A stretch of 64,000 nt of DNA from Amorphophallus konjac (GCA_022559845.1 CM040118.1:230749224-230813223); one strand, 5' to 3'. Positions 25,004 through 37,068 are shown, numbered from the stretch's first letter. Notes: generated from the sequence alone by a model not told the origin. Numbers and translations: made by a program.

Positions 25004-25177
25004 TATCCTACAATTACAATAACTATATTAGTACGTGACTACATTTAGAAACCAGTACTCTATTTTTGACTTTAACCCTTGGTTCTATCCAATCTCACTG
25101 GTAAAAGGTTTATACTTATCCTTGGACTTGGGTTCTTCCTAGGAATTGAATACCTTAGGCTCTGATACCACAAAAAC

Positions 25178-28165
25178 TGTCACGCCCCGAGCGCGGAAGA
25201 TACTCGGATATGCGCGACGAGTTTATATCAATCATGTCAATCAGAGTGGTCGTGTATTCGACACAAAGACAAAGATGCGCAAAAGTAAAGATAACCCAAT
25301 CCTTTATTTCATAATGGATAGACTATTACAAATCCAATACTCTGTTTAATAAAAAGAAAAGTACATAGTTGACTCAAGAAAATAGGAAAAAGACTAGATG
25401 ACACTTGGACAAGCTCTAGCTCTTTCACTCGGGACTTTCCCCATCCGATTGACTTCCATCGTCGTCGGACTTACCTGAAAAGTAAAAAGGGACAAACGGA
25501 ATGAGCGAACGCTCAGTAGGAAATTATATCTCAAGTACTAGCAAGGGGTTTAAGTAATTACATTTTCATGAATGCAATGAAGCTATGCATGCTCGCATAA
25601 AACGACAAGATAGAGAAAATGTAATATCAAGGAATTAAGATGGACAACTCATGAACTTTGAATAAGATAACAAGACATTTGAGATATTCAAGCAAGTACA
25701 TTTAACAAGTCATGTCAAGAACTTTGGCTATCATGTATCAAGCAAGTAAATTACCCTTTTTCGGGCCACGCATTTCATGTCAAGGTAAGTATGATTTCAA
25801 GCACAAGATTTATGTGGAATGTCCAATCTAGAAAGTAAAGTACTCGGTATAATGCCAGATACCTTATCATTTTAAGTCCCATGGGCACAAGTACTTTCGG
25901 GTGCTCCTCCCAGGACCAGATCGGGCCCTATATGCGCAGGCATTTATCATGTGTTTTGACATCCACTTTTGTTTACATAGCCAATAAAGAATTTCAATCA
26001 TCAAGCTTGTAGACCCGTATGACAACTTTGACGGAATAGAGTCCAAAAATATGACAAGGATATAGAATGGCGCTAATGACGGTATAATCACGATATCGAT
26101 AAAACTAGGTAGAATATGGTTCCCTTAACTTGGGTACCATGACAAATCAATATGGACATTCTATATATAGAATTTAGGTCCACATGAACAGTATATCAAA
26201 GGTAAGATACCCTCATTCTTATCATAGAATTGAGGTTTACAAGAATGACATGATATGGCATGATATCATCATTCCATTAAGAATTTCTTATGATATACTC
26301 TTTGTATAACATAAGGGCCGGTATCCCATGTTTCTTTAGAGTGACATGACATCAATGGTGTAATGGGTTTTTAGGGTACAACCAGCTCAGTCGGCCTTGA
26401 GGGAATCCAAGGCTACGAGGAGTCTTACGGAGGTCTCTATGACTAACTCGCTAGTCCAAAGGAACGGAATGTCCAATGGAGAGCTTGTATGTCAATGAGA
26501 GTTGAGTGTGATCGATAAAACAACGTGAAAAGTGGGACTATACTCACGGAGTGGAGAATAGTGCCGATATATATGTATATGTATAATATGAAACCATCGG
26601 TTAACAGAATCAGGATAAAAATCATTTTTACAGAAAATAACGACTTAGGCTAAGTCGTTTCTCAAGTAAATAACGCCTAACAGGAGGGCGTTTATCTATT
26701 TTCCTTATTTGCAGAATTTCATTATTTCAATAATTTGTCTGAAAACGCGCCCTGGGTAGGGGCGTTACTATTTAATTATTATTTTTACAGAATACCATTT
26801 TTCAGGAATTTACAGAAACGCGCCCTCTGAAGGGGCGTTACTTTTCCAATTCACGCCCTGTGATGTGGCGTTAACATGTGAAAAACGACCTCGTCCAGGT
26901 CGTTAATTAAAGTTTATTCAGAAAATTTCAATGGGAGTAATAAATTCAGGATACAATAGAACGAATATATATATACTCATGACAAGAAAATCAAAAGGGG
27001 TCGAAGACATCTGATCATGCATTAGAATCATGATTTCATATATAAGCAGTTGTTAATATGGTGATTAATGTTTATAAGAAATTAACGCCTGTGTACAGGG
27101 CGTCGAATTTAGATTTGACGACCTTGGCAGGGTCGTGACTTGTAAAATAGCACCCTAGTCTGGGGCGTGTATTTCATAATCACGCCCTTGCTAAGGATGT
27201 TTCTTTCAAGAAATTAACAGAAAATCGTTCAGAAACTATAGTAAACCAAACCATGTATATGCATGATGATTATTGTACTGTATCAATTTAGTTTGGGCTA
27301 CAGTGACTTGAGAAAACCTACCTTAAGATAGTCGATTGAAGATGAACGTGAGGGATTTTAACTAGAAGAAGACGCTGCTTTGTTAAATTTTCTGAAGCTT
27401 ATGTAGCAACAAAGTCACAGCAACCTAGATGAAGATGGACGACCTACAGAGGATAGAATACGAAGGTATTATGCTTCGTAATAACTTAACAGAAGATAAA
27501 GGAGGAGAATAACTTACTGGTTCTCCTAGGAAGACAGGGCTCCTTAACCTGTAGAAGAGATATAGATGAAGAACATTAGTTCTTCACATACTACGTTCAT
27601 AATGAAAGAAAGAAGAAAAATAGAAGAACTTGATGTTATTCACGTACCTGTGAAGTTCGATTGGTCAAATAGGTTTAGGGTTCGGCTGTCAAGAGTCTTT
27701 ATAGGATTTGGGAAATCCTATTAGGGTTAGTGATTGTGTGGAAGTAATACTTCCTTGATAGAGTGCTTACCACCTTTTAACTCTTTCTAATACTTATCCA
27801 TTACCCTGGATAAGCTCCCGTGTCGAACGGAACTCGAATGGAATTAACGACCTAGGTCAGGGCGTCGATTCCTGAATTGACGACCTGGTTCAGGTCGTTT
27901 CTTAAGAAGCGCCTGATATGAAGGCGTCCTTTGTTTTAAAACACGCCCAAGATAGGGGCGTTTCTTGGCCTTACCATTTTTGGCGTTTAGAATTTGACGC
28001 CGTGTGGTGAGGGCGTCACTTCTTGAGTCACACCTTAACTAGAGGCGTTTATAATTTAAATAGCGCCTTTATCTGAGGCGTTATTTTATATTATTTTATT
28101 TATCTAATTATTTGATTTATTTTTAAAATCTTTATTATTATTAATATTTTATCAGGGTTGCTACA
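25178..28165 (-). mobile_element. Element A LTR 3
   Basis: 2988 bp. It is the 5' LTR of copy 2 and the right edge of the tandem, followed by the TSD GCACA. It keeps the best-formed versions of several hairpins, e.g. ACGACCTCGTCCAGGTCGT near 26885 and GCGCCTTTATCTGAGGCGT near 28063, where LTRs 1 and 2 are mismatched. Confidence 0.95.
26635..28085. repeat. Hairpin arrays in A LTR 3
   Basis: The same roughly seventeen inverted repeats as in LTR 1. Several stems are fully paired here but decayed in LTRs 1 and 2. A few have decayed here instead: AGCACCCTAG near 27150 and GGATGTTT near 27196. Confidence 0.85.
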
Positions 28166-29329
28166 GCACATTCATCTCATTGCATTGCCTGTCTCTGCAT
28201 TGGTGCAACTCTAGTTCCTGCAGAACAAGTGTAGCCTGCATCGGTGCATTCATCAGTTGCTTTAATTCGAAGCATTCATCAGTTGCTTTAATTCGAAGTC
28301 GATGCATGATCTGGTAAATATACCGCACTGTTACTTCTCCTGCACACATTGCATCGGTTCAATATCTGCCATATGCACACACTGCATCGATGCATTCATC
28401 AGTCGATTCAATTCAATGTCGATGCGTGCTCATTATGCATAAGTCGATGTGTATTCATTATGCATACATAGTCAGTGCAGGGTTAATTTTCTAGGCTTGT
28501 GCATTTCATAAATATGTTTCATGGTGGTAATAAGTTAGTGAATGCCTAGACTCATGCATGTTCAAGGAATAAAGTCTGTACAGAGTTTGCCTAGACTGCA
28601 TCAACTCAAGTCTGTACATTCTTTGGTGGCTGTCTGTACAACCTCCATTGTCTCATTCGACCAAGTCGGTTCAGCCAGTGGTCTATGCATTGATTTGTCT
28701 CACACATACACTAAGTCTGCACACTAAGTCTATACATTCATGAGCATAGTAAGTGCATTCGGTTGTTTCAATTTATATGCAAAGTATGTACATTCGCTGA
28801 CAACATGAATGAGCATCTCATCTTTAATGTGCATACTTCCCTATATGCAATTGTGCATCTTTTAAGACAAAGTCTGCACATTCTCTACTGATATGTTTGT
28901 GCATCATTATATCATAGTCTATACATCGTCGCATGCATGCAATGTCTGTATATTGGTGTCACACGCACACTAAGTCCATACACTCACACGCATAGGTTGT
29001 ACATCAAGCATTCATGCTTAAACTCTAGGCATAGTAAGTCTGCACATTGTTTGTACATTGCACGCAGAGTCTGCACACTCGTTGCTGGCATGTCTGTACA
29101 TTCATTTTCGATGTGCATACTTCTCCATATGCAAAATGCATCACATGCATTCAAAGTCTGTACACTCGTGGATGACATGTCCGTGCATTCATTATCGTTG
29201 CACATACTTTCCCATATGCACACTGCATTTTGTGCATCAAGTCTATACAAGCTCAGTTCAAATTTTTGAACTAACTCAGTGCATCCTCGTCTGTTCTAAC
29301 AGGACTGTTGGTCGAGGAACTTAAGGAGG

Positions 29330-29372
29330 GCACGTGATCCGAGGATAAGGGGAGTGCCAGGATCGTGACACG
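29330..29372 (+). promoter_or_regulatory. Two CACGTG G-boxes upstream of the TE1 TATA box
   Basis: GGCACGTGATCC (about 29330) and GACACGTGTATTG (about 29366) lie roughly 90-130 bp before the TATA box. ACACGTG-type G-boxes are known sites for plant bZIP/bHLH factors, including abscisic-acid response. Both are kept in the 3' LTR at about 36079 and 36117. Activity is inferred. Confidence 0.55.
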
Positions 29373-29456
29373 TGTATTGAAGCCTACTAAAATGCTGCCA
29401 GGTGGTCAAGGCGCTTGGGCGGGAATCGTGGAGAGCACACGCCCTATCTGTTCATT

Positions 29457-29468
29457 ACTCTATAAATA
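29457..29468 (+). promoter_or_regulatory. TE1 5' LTR TATA box
   Basis: CTCTATAAATAAG fits the plant consensus (TATAAATA). The matching place in the 3' LTR reads CTCTGTAAATAAG (about 36209), so the 3' copy has lost the box. Confidence 0.7.
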
Positions 29469-30317
29469 AGAAGCTTCTTCCAGAGGAGCAGTGTGATCAT
29501 GGATATATTTTAGAGGAGTAGAAGAAAAGAGAGCTTGCACGATCCAGAGAGAAGAGAAAAAGAAAGAGAGAGTAGCAGAAGAGAAAAGAAGAAGTGAAAG
29601 AAAGAGAGCTCGTGAGATCGAGAGAGGTCGAGAGATAGAGAGAGTGAAGAAAGAGCTTGAGGAGAAGAAGATAGAAGCTTTTCCTGAAGATTAGTGCCAC
29701 TGGACCTTGGATCAAATCCAGGCCAGTCAGCTCTCAAAGAGCCACATTTGTGCTATCATCGTATACAGCTTCTTGTCGCTGTGATTTCCAGTTTCTTGTT
29801 TTTCTTTTGAACTTTCTTTCAGGCTGTTAGTCAGCAGAGCTAAGTTGTATTGCTCAGCGGTGCAGAGGAGGAATCCTCTGGTCAGCAAACTGTGTTGCTC
29901 AGCGGGCGAGGTAGATACCTCGGACAGCAAGCTGTGAGGCTCAGCGGTTGTAGGCAAGCTGTGAGGCCCAACGGTTTAAGCTGTGTATCAGCGGAATCCA
30001 CACTCGAGTTTGAGTGTGGGGTGGACGTAGGTCTGGAGGACTGAACCACCTAAAAATCTTTCGTGCTGTGGTTTGAATGCTAATTGTTTTGCTTCTGCTA
30101 GATGAATGCTTAGGCTCGATCTGTCTTTCTATGTCCAGAGAGCCAATTGATTGCACGCTTCTTGTTTGATTGAACACATCACTGTACTTCAGTTTCAGTA
30201 GAACTGAATATGCTTCTAATTTCATATCTCTGAGTGTTCTAAGTTTTTATTCTGATAATATTTTAAAGGGGAGATTCATTCACCCCCCTCTGAATCGCTC
30301 GCACCGATCACAACAAT

Positions 30318-30329
30318 TGGTATCAGAGA
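30318..30329 (+). other. TE1 primer-binding site (initiator-Met tRNA)
   Basis: TGGTATCAGAGA, matching the first 11 bases of the usual plant initiator-Met PBS, directly after the 5' LTR. Confidence 0.88.
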
Positions 30330-30484
30330 GGGTCTCTGACTTTCCAGATCCAACGATCAGGAGAGGATCCTGCTAATTTCATTTTGGTGTTTTACCATTT
30401 TATGTTCGGTGCGATTAGGGGTAATTCACTCGCTTGGATTGTGTTTGATCTGTGTTCTATTTAGAATCCTTATTCTGTCTGAGC

Positions 30485-32380
30485 ATGGAATTCACTGTTG
30501 ATCCTCCGAAGTTTGAAGGTTCGGGTTTTTACAAGTGGTTTAATCAATTTAGAGAATATGTGATGCAGATTAATCCAGATCTGTGGATAATCATTGCACA
30601 CAGTTCTTATGAAGTTCCAAAGGATAAATCCTTATAGAAAACTTCAGACAGATTAAAATTCTCTGAGAATAAGAGGGCCCTGGACCTAATAAAAAGGGTG
30701 ATAAATACTGATAAATTTCCTGGTATAGTCAAATGCTGCAGTGCCTCTGAAGTGGTCGAGATGTTAGCAGCCAGCAGGAGCTGGGACGAAGTGAAATGCC
30801 TTATGGCTCTAGATGAAGATCATATTCAAATTGAAGAAACTTCGTCACAGGTAAACTCTGACATTGTTAACTTTTCATTTGAAGATTTGGTGGTGTTGAA
30901 TGAACAATTGTTGATCGAGTATGACAGAATTAAATCTGGGAAAAGGAAATTGAAAAGAGAGCTGGACATGTTAAAATCTGAAGATAAGAACCCGAATAAT
31001 AATTCAACTGGAGATAAGGGTTCGTGCAATGAATGTGCATTCTTAAAGGAATTGATCGAAGACTTAGATTCTGATGATAATATGCAAAAAAACTTAATCA
31101 CTTCCTTGAAAGAAGAAAATGATTTTTTGCTGGCTCAGAAGAAGGAAAATGATCAATTTCAAGATAAGCTGATTGAAGAAAACATGTATCTTAAAGACCA
31201 AAATAAAAAGCTAATGGTTCTTAATACTATTTTCTCTGAAAGATGGTTGTCATTTGAAAAAGGAAAATCAGTTGTGAAGGAAAATGAGAACAACAATGAA
31301 ATAAAGGTTCAACAAGAAAATGAAACTCTAAAGAACCTGAATGATGCTTTGCAACAGTAGCTGATTGCGTGTGAATCTGAGCTAAACAAATACGAAGCTA
31401 ACATTGTGACTCTTAACTCTGAAATTGAAGACCTAAAGGACTCCTTGTCAAGATTTGTAAAAGGAAAGATTAATCTGAATAAATTGCTTGGAGTAAATGT
31501 GAATGTCCAGAAAGAGGGATTGAGTTACATTCCAGTTACGAAGAAGGTTGAAGGGAATCAAATGAAAAATATTTTTGTTAAAAGCTCAGAACAAGATAAA
31601 GCTTCTACTTCATCAGTTTTCCAATTCACTGTTCAGAGAACTGAAAATGAGGATAAAAACTTGAAGAATGAAAGTAATCAGAAAAAGGCTGGAAGTAAAA
31701 GGAAAACCAAACTCTCAACTATTGCTGTTAAGGCCTTTTCTGACTCTGTTAGACCTCATGATCAAGTGCATAGTACAAAACATTTCCCCATCCAGTCACA
31801 TGCACACACAAGAATCACCTTATGTCATTACTGTGGCATATCTGGTCATCATATGCATGAATGTAGAATAATGGTTCAAGATGAATTGAGTGCTAAGATT
31901 ATTCATGAAAAACCCCATGCATTCAATAAGAAGAAGAAGATCCATTGCTTCCAGTGTGGGAAGCTGGGCCATGTTGCAGCTCATTGCTGGCATGCCCAAG
32001 GAGGAAAAAGGAGTTCAAAACCTGAGAATATCCTTGAGAACAAAACTACCTTTAATAGAAAAACTCCTGTATGTTTTGAATGTGGTAAAGTTGGTCATCG
32101 AGCCTTTGAGTGTTGGCATGTTAAAAGGAATACCAATTTGCATGGTAGAAATATCTTAACGAATGTCCACTCACAAAAATTTCATGTTCATCCTGTCAAA
32201 AGGAATTTGAACTCTGCCATTAATTGTCATTATTGTGGGAGAATAAGACATATCATGAATAACTGCCACGATTTGAATTTTGATGATAGGAAGACTTGGA
32301 AACCCTGGAGTGCACCTACTAGAGGTGTCACTCAACTAATAAGACCCAAGAGTCTTTGGGTCCCCAAATTCGTAAATTGA
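30485..32380 (+). pseudogene. gag: TE1 Gag (copia, SIRE-like) with two in-frame TAG stops
   Basis: From ATG at 30485 (MEFTVDPPKFEG) one frame of 631 codons runs to a stop at 32380. It is broken only by TAG at 30635-30637 (codon 51) and TAG at 31358-31360 (codon 292). The N-terminus looks like the UBN2-type copia Gag (PPKFEGSGFYKWFNQFREYV). Residues about 135-330 are Lys/Glu-rich coiled coil. Four CCHC zinc knuckles follow, at about 447-460, 488-501, 530-543 and 581-594 (e.g. CFQCGKLGHVAAHC). The end, LWVPKFVN, resembles the Gag-protease joint of SIRE elements, but a stop closes it there. Gag would form the virus-like particle and bind RNA through the knuckles. No protease or pol follows. Confidence 0.88.
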
Positions 32381-34796
32381 TCTTACCTTGCAGGTGTGCC
32401 TTGGAAGTTGATGAATAAAGGGGTTAATAATCCAAGGCACTTAAGAATGAAACCCCCAGGATTACACTATTCAGGTCAGTTCTAAAAATCTGTTCTAAAT
32501 TCGGTTATCAGAAATTATTTGCTTCAGATGCTTGCATATCAGATTAATCTATCTGTGCTTAATTGAAACCTTTTGAAAAATTGATTGATTTCGCATGATG
32601 TTCTTGCTGATCATGACCAGTCTCATTACGTAGTGCATATATATAGTGTGATGCATTGCATATCATCTAAATTGGAAAATCCAAAAAGGAATAACTCATT
32701 GCATCTAGACAGGGGGAGTATTTGAGTCTCACTAGTCGTTCACCTCTTGAACCCTTCCTGTCTAGCTATTCGGTTCACTTTCATATTCATGTGTATTGAT
32801 TTCATTCTGATTTGAGAGTTGGATTGTTTTTTTTTTAAAAAATTTATCATGTGTCAGCTTGTCATTGATTTCTGAATAAAGAATGCTCTGATGTTTGAAC
32901 AATTGTTATGCACAATTGAGTGTCATACGCATGCTTTGCATAGTTGATGTTTCAAATTGATGCATGTATTGCACTGAGTATAGATAGTTGCATGTCTTGC
33001 ATATAGTCCGTGCATCTTGTGTTCAAATAGCATGAAGGTCGGTGCATCATAATGTCAGGAAGAGGGTAGTAATGTCTGAACTTGGTGTGTTAGGTTTTCA
33101 TTGATTACACTGCATTCAGTCAGGGGGAGTAGATGGATGTCTTTCAGAAAATTCATTTAATAAGATGACCCATTGCATCCAGGCAGGAGGAGCATTTTTG
33201 ACATATTAATCCTTTTCAATCCAGACTCTTCATGTCCAAATATGTGAATTCCTCTCTTGCTCCTGTGTATTTCACTCGAATTCTTCTCTTTTGACTAATC
33301 AACTGCTGAAATCCTTGAAAATTTGTTCAAATTCTTTCATAGCAGAATTCTATGATCTGGTGTGGATAAGTTGTTCAGTTGCATTGATTGGACTGAGTTG
33401 AGAAATTTAAGTTGTGTACCTTGTTTATATGTCTGAAACCTGAGAAGAAACTTCTATCATACAGAGTTAAGAATGTCCACTGATTCAAATTGGTATAAGC
33501 CTAATGTATTCTCGGATTTGAATTTGAATGATTGAAAGTATATGAATCATAAGGTTTAATAATTTTTAATCACCCATGTCATAAAATATCTAGACTCATT
33601 CATCTGAATTCTGAAAATATGAGATCAAGGCTACTTTGGTAGAGACACATAGAATGTGTATTGTTTTTAAACATTAACCTGAAAAATGTTGACTAAATTG
33701 AAAATTTGAATTTAGAGCAATGACTTGGTCACTGAGAAACTGGATACTCTATCAATAAAATAGAGTAATTCTATGTCATGAAGTACCATAGCTATCTCTG
33801 GTGAAAATCTATTGAAAAGTCTAACAGAGCAATAGCACGTTTGTGTTGAGTAACTGGGGAGTCTGGCCTCTGATCAAGGTGTCTCCTCATGTAAAAAGAC
33901 ACTTCTAGTGCTAACTCTGCTCTCAAAGTTGAGAGGCAATGAAAGTTACCACACTGAGTAACTGGGTCACTTCACCTAAGACGTGTTGTGCCTCACGTAA
34001 AAAGGTGTTGATTAACATAAATTGCTCAGGAAAAGTATAATGTGCTTCAAATGAAAATATCTTACAAATTCTATCAACTCATGCTCTTGTAAAAATGTTT
34101 AATCTCAACACTAATCTGTGTAACTCTCAAAGGAGTCATTGAGATCATGCGTGTAAGATAAAGATGATTGGTCTTGAGTGTTATCTGATCATTTGGTTCA
34201 CCTTATTAATACTTGAATTAAGATATAAGTATTGAGTCTAATTGACAAATTTGGTATACATCATAATTAAATCAGGTTGGTCAAGTTGCCAATTCATAAC
34301 CCTCTATGATGGGAGAGTCTTTTCATGTTAAGACTTATTGTAGTAGTGCATGCCTTAAAATCCCTCATGATATGATTCACCCCTGGCAACTCGATCAACA
34401 GGAACTTAGTTGACAATCCTCTCTTATTAGTTGATTGATTCCTGAGATGATCTACTCTCCACATTGTTGGAATCTTCCATCTTGTTTCTATAACCAGTTC
34501 TGATTCTGTGGACTTTCCACCTGCTTTATTCTGTGATGGCAGATTTCAGTTTGCTTCATTGGATAATCAGAGTTTATTCCTACACTTCAAGGGGAGTTCT
34601 GGGTCATCTGCATTTAAGGAGAGAGTAGTCATTCATTCATATTCATTTTGGGGGAGAATAGCTCTAATGTGCCTTCATGTTGTCAAAGGGGGAGATGTTA
34701 TATCAATCTGTTCATATTTCATGTTTTTTTCTCTTTTTGATGAAGTCAAAGGGGGAGATAGCTTGGATATGTATGTCTCATAGTGTTGCCATCATC
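32381..34796 (+). other. TE1 non-coding region between gag and the 3' LTR
   Basis: No protease, integrase, RT or RNase H motif in any frame. The 91-codon frame at 34508-34783 has no known relatives. The stretch is AT-rich and carries repeated PPT-like words: CAGGGGGAGTA (about 32710, 33120), CAAAGGGGGAGAT (about 34685, 34747) and the real PPT at the end. Multiple PPT-like tracts before the 3' LTR are familiar in SIRE-type elements. Confidence 0.7.
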
Positions 34797-34810
34797 AAAA
34801 AGGGGGAGAT
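34797..34810 (+). other. TE1 polypurine tract
   Basis: AAAAAGGGGGAGAT directly before the 3' LTR start TATTGTGCCCC. Confidence 0.88.
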
Positions 34811-37063
34811 TATTGTGCCCCTATTGTTTTGATGTCAGCATGCACTATGAGTATGAATTGTTTTGATGTCAGCAAGCACTATGAGTATGAATTGTTTTGA
34901 TTGATTTGAGAGTGGGCACATTCATCTCATTGCATTGCCTGTCTCTGCATTGGTGCAACTCTAGTTCCTGCATAACAAGTGTAGCCTGCATCGGTGCATT
35001 CATCAGTTGCTTTAATTCGAAGCATTCATCAGTTGCTTTAATTCGAAGTCGATGCATGATCTGGTAAATAGACTGCACTGTTAGTTCTCCTGCATACATT
35101 ACATCGGTTCAATATCTGCCATACGCACACACTGCATCGATGCATTCATCAGTCGATTCAATTCAATGTCGATGCGTACTCATTATGCATAAGTCGATGC
35201 GTGTTCATTATGCATACATAGTCAGTGCAGGGTTAATTATCTAGGCTTGTGCATTTCATAAATATGTTTCATGGTGGTAATAAGTTAGTGAATGCCTGGA
35301 CTCATGCATGTTCAAGGAATAAAGTCTGTACAGAGTTTGCCTAGACTGCATCAACTCAAGTCTGTACATTCTTTGGTGGCTGTCTGTACAACCTCAATTG
35401 TCTCATTCGACCAAGTCGGTTCAGCCAGTGGTCTATGCATTGATATGTCTCACACATACACTAAGTCTGCACACTAAGTCTATACACTCATGAGCATAGT
35501 CAGTGCATTCGGTTGTTTCAATTTATATGCAAAGTATGTACATTCGCTGACAGCATGAATGAGCATCTCATCTTTAATGTGCATACTTCCCTATATGCAA
35601 TTGTGCATCTTTTAAGATAAAGTCTGCACATTCTCTGCTGATATGTTTGTGCATCATTATATCATAGTCTATACATCGTTGCATGCATGCAAAGTCTGTA
35701 TATTGGTGTCGCACGCACACTAAGTCCATACACTCACACACATAGGTTGTACATCAAGCATTCATGCTTAAACTCTAGGCATAGTAAGTCTGCACATTGT
35801 TTGTACATTGCACGCAGAGTCTGCACACTCGTTGCTGGCATGTCTGTACATTCATTTTCGATATGCATACTTCTCCATATGCAAAATGCATCACATGCAT
35901 TCAAAGTCTATACACTCGTGGATGACATGTCCATGCATTCATTATCGTTGCACATACTTTCCCATATGCATAGTGCATTTTGTGCATCAAGTCTACATAA
36001 GCTCAGTTCAAATTTTTGAACTAACTCAGTGCATCCTCGTCTGTTCTAATAGGACTGTTGGTCGTGGAACTTAAGGAGGGCACGTGATCCGAGGATAAGG
36101 GGAGTGCCAGGATCGTGACACGTGTATTGAAGCCTGCTGAAATGTTGCCACATGGTCAAGGCGCTTGGGCGGGAATCGTGGAGAGCACACGCCCTATCTG
36201 TTCACTGCTCTGTAAATAAGAATCTTCTTCCAGAGGAGCAGTGTGATCATGGATATATTTTAGAGGAGCAGAAGAAAAGAGAGCCTGCACGATCCAGAGA
36301 GAAGAGAAAAAGAAAGAGATAGTAGCAGAAGAGAAAAGAACAAGTGAAAGTAAGAGAGCTCGTGAGATCGAGAGAGGTCGAGAGAGAGAGAGTGAAGAAA
36401 GAGCTTGAGAAGAAGAAGATAGAAGCTTTTCCTGAAGATTAGTCCCACTGGACCTTGGATCAAATCCAGGCCAGTCATCTCTCTAAGAGCCACATTTGTG
36501 CTATCATCGTATATAGCTTTCTGTCGCTGTGATTTCCAGTTTCTTGTTTTTCTTTTGAACTTTCTTTCAAGCTGTTAGTCAGCAGAGCTAAGGTGTATTG
36601 CTCAGCGGTGCAGAGGAGGATTCCTCTGGTCAGCAAGCTGTGTTGCTCAGCGGGCGAGGTAGATACCTCGGACAGCAAGCTGTAAGGCTCATCGGTTGTA
36701 GGCAAGCTGTGAGGCCGAGCGGTTTAAGCTGTGTATCAGCGGAATCCACACTCGGGTTTGAGTGTGGGGTGGACGTAGGTTTGGAGGACCGAACCACCTA
36801 AAAATCTTTCATGCTGTGGTTTGAATGCTAATTTTTTTGCTTCCTCTAGATGAATGCTTAGGCTCGATCTGTCTTTCTATGTCTAGAGAGCCAATTGATT
36901 GCACGCTTCTTGTTTGATTGAACACATCACTGTACTTCAGTTTCAGTAGAACAGAATCTACTTCTAATTTCATATCTCTGAGTGTTCTAAGTTTTTATTC
37001 GGACAATATTTCAAAGGGGAGATTCATTCACCCCCCTCTGAATCGCTCGCACCGATCACAACA
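34811..37063 (+). mobile_element. TE1 3' LTR
   Basis: 2253 bp, aligned over its full length with the two parts of the 5' LTR. It starts TATTGTGCCCC where the 5' LTR has TGTTGTGCCCC, and ends ATCACAACA. It contains the unbroken site GTGGGCACATTCATCTC at about 34911-34930, which proves where element A inserted. It keeps the 34-bp duplication at its start and both G-boxes. The TATA box is mutated. Confidence 0.95.
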
Positions 37064-37068
37064 CGCGG

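Larger units (their letters stand above)
9987..28165 (-). mobile_element. Element A: tandem Tekay-like gypsy (three LTRs, two internal regions)
   Basis: The order is LTR 9987-12975, internal 12976-17582, LTR 17583-20571, internal 20572-25177, LTR 25178-28165. A single 5-bp TSD GCACA lies at the outer edges only (9982-9986 and 28166-28170). All parts are on the minus strand. The repeat period is 7596/7595 bp. The coding capacity is Gag, protease, RT, RNase H, integrase and a C-terminal chromodomain, typical of the Tekay/Del chromoviruses. Both copies are defective. Confidence 0.95.
28166..30315 (+). mobile_element. TE1 5' LTR, second fragment
   Basis: Begins with the right copy of the A TSD (28166-28170) and ends ATCACAACA at 30315, two bases before the PBS. 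The first 1.1 kb is built from variants of GTCTGTACATTC / GTCTGCACA / GTCGATGC every few tens of bases. A 27-bp unit (CATTCATCAGTTGCTTTAATTCGAAG) is duplicated at about 28246-28299. Then follow two G-boxes, a TATA box, a GA-rich leader (29500-29690) and a U5 with short repeats such as GCTCAGCGG. Confidence 0.92.
9877..37063 (+). mobile_element. TE1: SIRE-like Ty1/copia element with gag only
   Basis: Plus-strand LTR element with TSD CGCGG (9872-9876 and 37064-37068). The 5' LTR is 9877-9986 plus 28171-30315, split by the A tandem. The PBS is at 30318-30329, the gag region at 30485-32380, the PPT at 34797-34810 and the 3' LTR at 34811-37063. The two LTRs are about 2254 and 2253 bp once A is removed, and they align base by base across the A insertion point. 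The 2.4 kb after gag has no protease, integrase or RT. Confidence 0.9.

Noticed and set aside
28166..29330. Short frames in the TE1 LTRs (e.g. about 110 codons near 28937 and 35687)
   Set aside because: The same frames recur in both LTRs because the DNA is duplicated; they are built from the periodic GTCTGTACA word.
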